Source: CAZDOD01 sp964506935
Lineage (GTDB): Bacteria; Desulfobacterota; Zymogenia; Zymogenales; Zymogenaceae
Direction: 5' to 3'
Length of the DNA stretch: 7,805 nucleotides
NCBI GenBank assembly: GCA_964506935.1
Contig: CAZDOD010000134.1
Location: 1 to 7,805 of the forward strand
The notes under the pieces were generated by a model, which was given only the letters and a program-made list of their open reading frames with translations, was not told where the DNA came from and made no database searches. The translations under genes and the position numbers were made by a program. How positions within the stretch are numbered: position 1 is the stretch's first letter; every line of letters begins with the position of its first letter. This document shows, piece by piece, positions 1 to 6,337 of this stretch.

Positions 1-2766
1 ACCGCCATTGATGATGACCCATATCCCGTACCCGACCTTTCGTCAAAGGCCGGATGGAAAAGGGTATTTCTAAGCCTGACCAATCCCAACAGGTCCGACG
101 ATCCGGATTTTTCCCATACCGATGTTTACTTCAACGATACGAACTTCCCGACCCTGAATTCCGACGGCACGGTATCGGACGGCGAACTCCTGCCTGATAA
201 GGGAGGCACTTTTACGGGAGAGGGGACCCTTCCACCCGTAATCTTCGATTCGAGAACCCTCGAGTCTCCCCCCGAACCTGAGCTTGAGATATTCCAGACA
301 TACTATTTCATCGCCGTAGCCTATGATCTTTGCGGGAACACAGCCGACGTCTCAGAGCACACCGTTACACTGTCAGAGCTCTGCGGAGATGACCCCGATT
401 ATATAGGCGCCCCTCCCGTTCCCACGGGGCTGACCTCGGAGGGGTGTTATTCTTACGCCTACCTATCTTGGAATCACCAGGGGACTTACATCGTTGATCT
501 CGCAGGTTATCACGTATATAGGAGCGCGGGGAGCACCTTTGATTTAGCTTCCAGCACCGAACTCACGGAAGGTGCCCCCCAGTGGTTTAACTATTTCATG
601 GATGCAGGCGTCGTTGAAGGGGGTACCTATTCCTACGGAATCAGGGCGACCGACTGTTACTATGAAAATATAAGTCCATCGGATCCCGATTATGCCAATG
701 CCAGGATAAACAATATCTCCAATCCGGCGGTGCTCGAGGGGATAAGACCGGGAAGGGTGGCTATGGATAATAACCTTGTCCATGCCGTAACGGGTGACAT
801 CACCATATCACCCTCGACCTATTATCACAACACCGTGAAATTCTATATCGAGAACACCAGCGCCTCATCTCTGACTATTACGGATATGTATATCGAGTGG
901 GAGAACCTGTCGGCTTATTTAAGCGAGGTCTATATCGGAGATGATACTCTTAACACTAAAGAAGATCGTGTCTGGAACGGCATCACGTCGTCGGGTGGAA
1001 TTTCAATTAACAAGACCCTCTTAGATTACGGCTCTCCCGGTTCGGGCTCTGTGGGGATTCCGGTCACCCTAGTTTTTACCGATGAGTATGGGAATGTAGA
1101 CAGGGATATCGATTTGAGAGAGGATACCATCATAGTCTCAATGACCTATGTAAACAACTCGATGCCATCCACGATAACTTGTGCATTTAATGCCTTTAAG
1201 TACGTCCCCCTCGGTCCGACCGTTGTGGGAGTAACACAGGATAAGCCGGCCGTCGCCACGATAGCATGGCCGGTTCCGGGAGACGACGGCACAAATCCGG
1301 CAAAACAGGTCATCGTGCCCGGCAGCGTGAGTGTTTCCATATCCGCCCATGTCTATGACAACTCCAGTGTCGGGATAAAAAGTGTAAAGCTCTACTACTA
1401 TGTTGATGAGCTTTCGATTTATGACGAGGTGACCGGGCCGCCGCCGGAATACGATACTTTCGGCACACTCAACTACACCAAGATAACCATGAACCTCGTC
1501 GCGGGAAGTCTCTATAAGAGTTCTTCGAATATCCCGGCAGGTGACGATGTCACTGTCTGGTACTTCATTGTGGCCGAAGACCAGGACGGGAATTTTGACA
1601 GGGCTCCGGAGGTAGAATCAGGCGTATACACCTACTACCAGCAGGAAGGAGATGTGTGTAACAACACTCCCGCTCCTCCAAGTAACCTATCAGGATTCGT
1701 GGCGGTCTCTGGGGATTCCATCGATCTCGACTGGTCTGCACCGACTCTGAATGAGGATGGCTCCTCAATAAACCTCGATCTTCAGGGATACAACGTCTAC
1801 AGGAATAACGGGACTGGGTGGGTCAAGATAAACGAGGATATAGTTACCGATATCTTCTATACCGATTCGGACCTGACCGCTTCTGAGCTAAGCACAAAAG
1901 ACTATAGCTATTATGTGACGGCACTCGATTTTTGTGAGCCCATACCAAACGAGAGCGGGCCTTCCAACCTCTTTACAGAGTGTGAGGGTGCCGCCGCCTG
2001 CACCGTGAACGTTGATAAAACCGAGATGAATCCTGGCGACACCTTAATGGCATCCATAATGGTCTGTAACAAAATCAATGGGACACCAAATGAGACCATC
2101 TACTTGGATGTCTGTTCCGGCGGCGGGGACGCCGATCCCATAAGGATGTTGGAAGTCGGAGACACAGGAGTGTTCTATATAGACAGCTCTTACTACGGGA
2201 GGGATTTTATCAAGACATATCTTATCGCTGACTATCCCGCATCCCCGATTGACCTCGATATCTGGGTTGATCCCTCCGATACCATAACCATCGGCGGATA
2301 CGAAGATCCCGACCCGTTGGCCCCGGGCCCAGACCACATACCGTACCACAGCTCCGACTGTGAGACCCTTTGGGACGGCACGCTCACGACTTTCGACTGC
2401 TCGGTTTTGATCGATGTCGTGGAGGATCCCTGTGCGACCACTCCAAGGGCACCCGTTTTGTCTATCACCGGTGCAGGTAATCCGAATGCCTCCAATGGAT
2501 GGCTAGAGCTTTCGTGGACACCTCCGACCTTAAATACTGACGGGAGCCCCATAAATGACCTGGTCGGCTATAAGATCTACCGAAGCGACAACGGCAGTGC
2601 ATTCGTACTGGTAAATACGATTTCCGATCCACTCACTACGACATGGACAGATACCGGCCTCGGCAAGCTCAAAAACAACGAATATAGGTATTACATCACC
2701 GCTTTTGATACCTGCTTACCCCCGAAAGAGAGTGTACCGTCCAATACGGTAACCGATCCTTATTGA
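1..2766 (+). CDS. Large fibronectin type III / Ig-like repeat surface protein (5' end missing)
   Basis: The reading frame is open from base 1 to the TGA at 2764-2766 (an in-frame TAG follows at once), giving 921 visible residues; the true start and any signal peptide lie upstream. The protein is a chain of beta-sandwich domains. FN3-like units are seen at about residues 128-235, 553-660 and 811-921, each with a W..P/W.H strand, a GY.[VI]YR strand and a Y.[IV].A..[FT].C-type strand. Between them lie Ig-like stretches at about 240-400, 405-550 (with an A.D.DGN turn) and 666-808. Residues 1-127 end in a similar AYDLCGN strand. Cysteines recur at fixed spacing (128/219, 553/645, 811/905). There is no enzymatic motif. 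The gene lies 23 bases upstream of a PilX-like pilin, so I infer an exported, pilus-associated structural or adhesive role. It could instead be an N-terminally anchored minor pilin with an FN3 passenger; the missing N terminus would decide. Confidence 0.9.
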   Translation, partial: TAIDDDPYPVPDLSSKAGWKRVFLSLTNPNRSDDPDFSHTDVYFNDTNFPTLNSDGTVSDGELLPDKGGTFTGEGTLPPVIFDSRTLESPPEPELEIFQTYYFIAVAYDLCGNTADVSEHTVTLSELCGDDPDYIGAPPVPTGLTSEGCYSYAYLSWNHQGTYIVDLAGYHVYRSAGSTFDLASSTELTEGAPQWFNYFMDAGVVEGGTYSYGIRATDCYYENISPSDPDYANARINNISNPAVLEGIRPGRVAMDNNLVHAVTGDITISPSTYYHNTVKFYIENTSASSLTITDMYIEWENLSAYLSEVYIGDDTLNTKEDRVWNGITSSGGISINKTLLDYGSPGSGSVGIPVTLVFTDEYGNVDRDIDLREDTIIVSMTYVNNSMPSTITCAFNAFKYVPLGPTVVGVTQDKPAVATIAWPVPGDDGTNPAKQVIVPGSVSVSISAHVYDNSSVGIKSVKLYYYVDELSIYDEVTGPPPEYDTFGTLNYTKITMNLVAGSLYKSSSNIPAGDDVTVWYFIVAEDQDGNFDRAPEVESGVYTYYQQEGDVCNNTPAPPSNLSGFVAVSGDSIDLDWSAPTLNEDGSSINLDLQGYNVYRNNGTGWVKINEDIVTDIFYTDSDLTASELSTKDYSYYVTALDFCEPIPNESGPSNLFTECEGAAACTVNVDKTEMNPGDTLMASIMVCNKINGTPNETIYLDVCSGGGDADPIRMLEVGDTGVFYIDSSYYGRDFIKTYLIADYPASPIDLDIWVDPSDTITIGGYEDPDPLAPGPDHIPYHSSDCETLWDGTLTTFDCSVLIDVVEDPCATTPRAPVLSITGAGNPNASNGWLELSWTPPTLNTDGSPINDLVGYKIYRSDNGSAFVLVNTISDPLTTTWTDTGLGKLKNNEYRYYITAFDTCLPPKESVPSNTVTDPY

Positions 2767-2778
2767 TAGACCATGATT

Positions 2779-2783
2779 GAGGG
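2779..2783 (+). promoter_or_regulatory. Ribosome binding site of the PilX-like gene
   Basis: GAGGG lies 6 bases before the ATG at 2790. It sits in the 23-base gap after the large FN3 gene, with no room for a separate promoter, which supports co-transcription and fixes the pilin start. Confidence 0.7.
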
Positions 2784-2789
2784 TAGCGT

Positions 2790-4172
2790 ATGAAAGCCAT
2801 AAAGCAGTTTATAAGAAAGGTCAAGGGTGATCAATCCGGTTTGACCCTGATGATCGTCATGCTCTTTTTGTTCTTGATGACGATTCTCGGCATGACGATG
2901 TATTTTATGTCAAACACCGACCTCAAAATAAGCAGGAACCTATTTCGGGGTACGAGAGCGTTCTACGCTTCAGAGTCGGGCATAAGCGAGGCGATAGGGA
3001 AGCTGAATCTAAATTCTTCCGATCCCAACTACGATGCCCTGATGTTTGATTCAGAACCATACAACACAGGTTGGAGATATCCCCCCGATCCCGATATTAC
3101 GGATTCGGACATCCCGAAAGTAAGTGGACACCTAAACAACGATGACGAATACGAGTACTACCTGAAATTCAAGATCGACGACAAGGATCTGGATGGAGAT
3201 GGGATTACCAACGAGATTGTGACCTACGACAAGGGATTTTTCACAAACATCAACTACCCCGATGCGGGAGATGGCTACCCCGTCGTGGAAATAATATCGA
3301 CAGGAAACTCTTCCGATGGCGAATCGACAATTGTCCTGGAAATCTCAAAGATCCCCTTGGACGTTACGGCCCATGGTGCAATCTCGGCGAACTCGGACGT
3401 ACATGTGCAGGGTAACTTCGAGGCAAACGGACTCAATCACGACATGGACGGTAATCTCGTGGGATCGGGAGACGTCCCCGGTGTCATCACAACAGTGGAT
3501 AATGAAACCACACGACAGGGATCGGCCGATATTTACGGTGACCCACCATACAGCGGGTCACCCGAGGCCGGTACATGGGACCCCACAGCTGTCGATGGCG
3601 ATGGGGAACTCATATATGGGACGTTCCCCAACTCCCCCGAAGAGGCCCTCGGGCTATCCGGTTCGTTGACCGATATGCTCGATCCCGCAAACGTTGATTA
3701 CTATGGGCCGTATAACGGCTCGATCGGGATGAACAGCGGCAGTGCGCTTAGCGGAATCACTTACATCACTGGGGACTACCCGGGCCCAAAAGAGAACGGC
3801 TCAGGTATCTTGATCATCCACAACCCAAACTTTGACCCCTGTAAATATGAGGCATCCAAGGTGTATACTGAAACGGGCGGTGTAACCGTCCTCCCCTGTT
3901 ACAATGCCTCCTATGACTATACAGACCCGAATAATCAACCAGCGAAGCTGGGAAACTACACCTCAAACGCCACGTTCAAGGGCCTGATTATCGCAGACGT
4001 AGTAGACAAGATCGCAGGAACTCCGACGATAATCGGTGCACTAATCTCGCTCTCCAGCATAGATGTACAAATATTCGGCACAGGAAACGCTTCAATCCTC
4101 TACAGCTCAGAGGCCCTCAACAATTTTGCATCTGCGGGATTCTCAAAAAAGATAAGCTGGCACAAAGAATAA
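2790..4172 (+). CDS. PilX-like minor pilin / pilus assembly protein
   Basis: 460 residues with the architecture of PilX N-terminal-domain pilus assembly proteins. A basic leader (residues 1-12) leads to G13-D-Q-S-G17, then a hydrophobic helix at about 18-40, then the N..RA.YA.E.G...A type signature at about 50-68 (F58-Y-A-S-E-S-G64). Prepilin peptidase would be expected to cut after G17. Position +5 of the mature protein is Ile22 rather than the usual Glu, as in GspK-type tip pseudopilins. The passenger holds an acidic D-x-D-x-D-G loop at 131-142 that looks able to bind calcium, and only two cysteines (351 and 370), a likely disulfide. A beta-rich half starts near VTAHGA (192-197) and ends in a G.I.AD...I.G...I.GA segment (about 398-443) typical of deltaproteobacterial PilX-like proteins. 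It follows the FN3 giant in a probable operon, so a role in initiating or capping a type IV pilus-like filament in the inner membrane/periplasm is inferred. Confidence 0.85.
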   Translation: MKAIKQFIRKVKGDQSGLTLMIVMLFLFLMTILGMTMYFMSNTDLKISRNLFRGTRAFYASESGISEAIGKLNLNSSDPNYDALMFDSEPYNTGWRYPPDPDITDSDIPKVSGHLNNDDEYEYYLKFKIDDKDLDGDGITNEIVTYDKGFFTNINYPDAGDGYPVVEIISTGNSSDGESTIVLEISKIPLDVTAHGAISANSDVHVQGNFEANGLNHDMDGNLVGSGDVPGVITTVDNETTRQGSADIYGDPPYSGSPEAGTWDPTAVDGDGELIYGTFPNSPEEALGLSGSLTDMLDPANVDYYGPYNGSIGMNSGSALSGITYITGDYPGPKENGSGILIIHNPNFDPCKYEASKVYTETGGVTVLPCYNASYDYTDPNNQPAKLGNYTSNATFKGLIIADVVDKIAGTPTIIGALISLSSIDVQIFGTGNASILYSSEALNNFASAGFSKKISWHKE

Positions 4173-4247
4173 AAATGGGTTCATCAAAGACGAAAGGGAT
4201 TGAATTGGAGTCAGTAGAAAGCGCCGCCCGTTTCAGTATCGTTTCAC

Positions 4248-4303
4248 AAAAAAACGCCGGCCCCATAATTTAGATCATCATTTGAACCATCATCGGGGCC
4301 GGC
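4248..4303 (-). terminator. Rho-independent terminator of the acyl-CoA ligase gene
   Basis: Inverted repeat GCCGGCCCC (4256-4264) and GGGGCCGGC (4295-4303) forms a perfect 9-bp GC stem. Read on the minus strand it is followed, after one G, by seven T's (A-run 4248-4254). It lies just past the stop of the minus-strand ligase. The 30-base loop is unusually long. On the plus strand no T-run follows the stem, so it is not a clear terminator for the pilin operon. Confidence 0.7.
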
Positions 4304-4331
4304 AACTTTACCTGCTCGGATTTTTCTGTTA

Positions 4332-6026
4332 CTATTTCCGTAACAGCTTCTTATCAAGCTTGCCAACGGCTGTGAGCGGGAGCTCCTTTCTTATCTCTAT
4401 CATCTTTGGTACTTCATAGGGGGCGAGTTTTTTCTTGGCAAACTGTATGATATCGTTCTTCAGCTTTTCTTCATCTCCGTCAAAGCTGTAACTTGGCGAA
4501 ATCGTCATAAAGGCCTTGACAAATTCCGACCCGGGCCGCTCTGGATTCGGGATTCCTATTGTGGCGATAAGGTCGACTGCGGGATGCTCCGTCAAAATAT
4601 CCTCGACCTTCTTCGAAAATACCTTATATCCGCCGACGATTATCATATCCTTTGTGCGATCGACGATTCTAAGGTAACCCTCTTTGTCGAAAACCGCCAC
4701 ATCCCCGGTATGCATGTAGCCGTCTTTGTCAATCGCGATTTTCGTCTCCTCAGGTTTGTTATAGTACCCTATCATTACCTGCGGCCCTTTTGCACATATC
4801 TCGCCCGGTTCTCCAAGTTTTACCTCTTTGCCTGTGGCGGGATCCAAAAGTTTTATGTCGGTGTTTAATAGTGGTAGTCCGATCGATCCCAGTTTCTTCT
4901 TTCCCCTATAAGGGTTCATGGTGGTCAGGGGTGATGTCTCGCTCATCCCGTAGACCTCGAGGAGTTTCCCCTTCCCGACGACGGCCTCCAACTCTTTCTG
5001 GGATTCCTCGGGGAAGGGCGCCGCGGCGGATATACATGTATCGAGTTTCGAATGATCAATTTTCTTAAACATGGGATTTGCGATCAAGAGCTGGAATAGT
5101 GACGGGACATTGACCAAGGATGTCGGCTTGTATTTTGCTATCTCATTACAGATATGTTTCGTATCCCTGGGATTGGCTATCAAGACCTGCGTCCATCCGA
5201 GATAGATGCAGTTTTTATTAAAGAAGAGTCCCGCTATGTGGAAGAAAGGAAAGCCCGAAAGTGCCAGGCCCTTTCCCTGCTCCCAGCCCAGCCATTTCTG
5301 GACAACCAGGAGGTTCGAGACGACGTTTCTGTGACTTAGCATCGCGCCCTTTGGCGGGCCGGTGGTTCCCCCGGTATACTGGATATAGGCGATATCGTTG
5401 GGGGTGATTTTTACATTCGGGGGATCTGCCGAGAATTTGTTCGTCTTGATTACGTCTTCGAATTTATAGACCGTCTTCCCCTTGAGCGGGGTTACCTCCC
5501 CCTTGGGTATTTTGCCCAGGAGTTTTCCGAGAAAACCCTTTATTGAAGGCAAAAATCCCGCGACGCTCCCGGCAACCACGACTTTTAATTGCGGGAGTTT
5601 TGGTGCAATTCCAACAAGTCTTGCGGCGAAGATTGCGTCGAGCGTAACAAGCCCTTTCGCATTCGAGTCCTTGAGCTGATATTCCATCCCATCCGCCATA
5701 AGGAGCGGCGATACACCCGAGACGACACAACCCGCCTTCAGCACCCCCAGCCATGCGATTACATACTCAGGGATATTGGGGAGATTCAATCCAACGACGT
5801 CGCCCTTCTTCAACCCGCTTTTGATTAACATATTAGCAAACTTGTTGGCGTAACGATCGAGTTCGGCAAATGTTATATGGGTACCCATAAAAGCGAGGGC
5901 GACCTTGTCCGGGAACTTCTCGAAAGTCGGTTTGATGGCGTCAACATAGTTTGTTTCCCAGACCTTGGGGTCTAAATCCTTGAGGCCCTTATCCCACGAT
6001 TTCTTCCAAAATTTCTCTTGTGCCAT
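4332..6026 (-). CDS. FadD-like long-chain fatty acid--CoA ligase (AMP-forming)
   Basis: A complete 564-residue adenylate-forming enzyme, a normal length for the family. It would activate a carboxylic acid with ATP to an acyl-AMP and then transfer it to CoA, in the cytoplasm or at the inner membrane face. Visible motifs: P-loop YTGGTTGPPKG (217-227), FPFFHIAGL (259-267), YGMSET (359-364), HTGD (439-442, Asp442 contacting the ribose), DR..D..I..GYK hinge (456-468), and the C-terminal catalytic Lys556 in TAVGK (552-556). A Lys/Gly/Leu-rich insert at about 158-185 resembles the membrane-contact insert of FadD proteins. In the hinge region the usual P.E.VE pattern reads S471-K-K473-V-E. A long-chain fatty acid is the likely substrate, but related ligases use aromatic or medium-chain acids and sequence alone does not decide. 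It appears to be transcribed alone, with its own terminator and a divergent neighbour. Confidence 0.93.
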   Translation of the reverse strand: MAQEKFWKKSWDKGLKDLDPKVWETNYVDAIKPTFEKFPDKVALAFMGTHITFAELDRYANKFANMLIKSGLKKGDVVGLNLPNIPEYVIAWLGVLKAGCVVSGVSPLLMADGMEYQLKDSNAKGLVTLDAIFAARLVGIAPKLPQLKVVVAGSVAGFLPSIKGFLGKLLGKIPKGEVTPLKGKTVYKFEDVIKTNKFSADPPNVKITPNDIAYIQYTGGTTGPPKGAMLSHRNVVSNLLVVQKWLGWEQGKGLALSGFPFFHIAGLFFNKNCIYLGWTQVLIANPRDTKHICNEIAKYKPTSLVNVPSLFQLLIANPMFKKIDHSKLDTCISAAAPFPEESQKELEAVVGKGKLLEVYGMSETSPLTTMNPYRGKKKLGSIGLPLLNTDIKLLDPATGKEVKLGEPGEICAKGPQVMIGYYNKPEETKIAIDKDGYMHTGDVAVFDKEGYLRIVDRTKDMIIVGGYKVFSKKVEDILTEHPAVDLIATIGIPNPERPGSEFVKAFMTISPSYSFDGDEEKLKNDIIQFAKKKLAPYEVPKMIEIRKELPLTAVGKLDKKLLRK

Positions 6027-6034
6027 ACTAAAAT

Positions 6035-6040
6035 ACCTCC
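6035..6040 (-). promoter_or_regulatory. Ribosome binding site of the acyl-CoA ligase gene
   Basis: On the minus strand GGAGGT ends 8 bases before the ATG (complement of 6024-6026). This strong Shine-Dalgarno site fixes the start at 6026 and agrees with the normal N-terminal length of the family. Confidence 0.8.
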
Positions 6041-6069
6041 GAAAAAATTAGATAAGTAAATAGAGTAAA

Positions 6070-6098
6070 TTGAAAATCGACCGAAGTTACAGTAGAAT
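6070..6098 (+). promoter_or_regulatory. Candidate sigma-70-type promoter for the SGNH-like gene
   Basis: TTGAAA (6070-6075) and TAGAAT (6093-6098) are each one base from the -35 and -10 consensus and are separated by exactly 17 bases. Transcription would start near 6105, leaving a leader of about 230 bases before the start codon at 6338. In AT-rich DNA chance matches are common, so this is a candidate only. Confidence 0.35.
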
Positions 6099-6325
6099 GA
6101 AGTAAAATCCTTATGACAATTAACAAAAAAAGTCCTATCGATGTTAAAGATAACTGAAAGGATATAAAAAATCAAGATAAAATAATACCCAAAATATATA
6201 CTATAAACCCTTTCATATGCCTCGGCTTTTATATGTTGGACGGGATATCCGATTGACTGACCTGAGAATTTATGCGAAAATTGACAACTAACAATACATT
6301 TTTGAAGATCTTAATTTTTTATAAT

Positions 6326-6330
6326 GGAGG
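6326..6330 (+). promoter_or_regulatory. Ribosome binding site deciding the SGNH-like start
   Basis: GGAGG lies 7 bases before the ATG at 6338. A longer frame exists from an ATG at 6272, but that codon has no ribosome site and would put 22 residues ahead of the signal peptide. The site therefore favours 6338. Confidence 0.75.
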
Positions 6331-6337
6331 AGATGAG

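Larger units (their letters stand above)
6027..6337. other. AT-rich divergent intergenic regulatory region
   Basis: These 311 bases separate two divergently transcribed genes and hold no convincing protein gene; the overlapping frames lack ribosome sites and family-like sequence. The stretch is clearly richer in A and T than the flanking genes, as promoter regions often are. It holds the ribosome sites of both genes, a plus-strand sigma-70-like promoter (6070-6098), and a direct repeat AGTAAAT at 6055-6061 and 6064-6070 (9-base period). A weak minus-strand promoter candidate also lies here: TTGTCA (complement of 6114-6119), a 17-base spacer and TCTACT (complement of 6091-6096). No known riboswitch or recognised operator palindrome is evident. 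Confidence 0.7.

Noticed and set aside
544..783. Minus-strand frames inside the FN3 gene (544-783, 1138-1350, 1565-1768, 2044-2349, 2232-2552)
   Set aside because: They overlap a clearly protein-like plus-strand frame, have no ribosome sites or family features, and read as out-of-frame complements.
598..2766. Start of the FN3 protein at the ATG at 598
   Set aside because: The same frame is open back to base 1 with clear FN3-like protein sequence, there is no ribosome site before 598, and the ATG falls inside a domain between its strands.
4175..4273. Small 32-codon plus-strand frame after the pilin gene
   Set aside because: No Shine-Dalgarno site, no recognisable sequence, and its end runs into the terminator stem of the minus-strand gene.
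5972..6175. Minus-strand 67-codon frame across the ligase start region
   Set aside because: Low-complexity hydrophobic/aromatic composition from AT-rich non-coding DNA, overlapping the ligase start in another frame.
6214..6250. Short palindromes CATAT...ATATG and GGATATCC in the intergenic region as operators
   Set aside because: Five- to eight-base AT-rich palindromes are expected by chance here and match no regulator site I can name.
6281..6325. TTGACA (6281-6286) and TATAAT (6320-6325) as a promoter
   Set aside because: Each hexamer is perfect, but they are 33 bases apart, far from the required 16-18, and the TATAAT abuts the ribosome site, leaving almost no leader.
6272..6337. Upstream ATG at 6272 as start of the SGNH-like gene
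   Set aside because: No ribosome site precedes it, while GGAGG stands 7 bases before the in-frame ATG at 6338, which begins a normal signal peptide.
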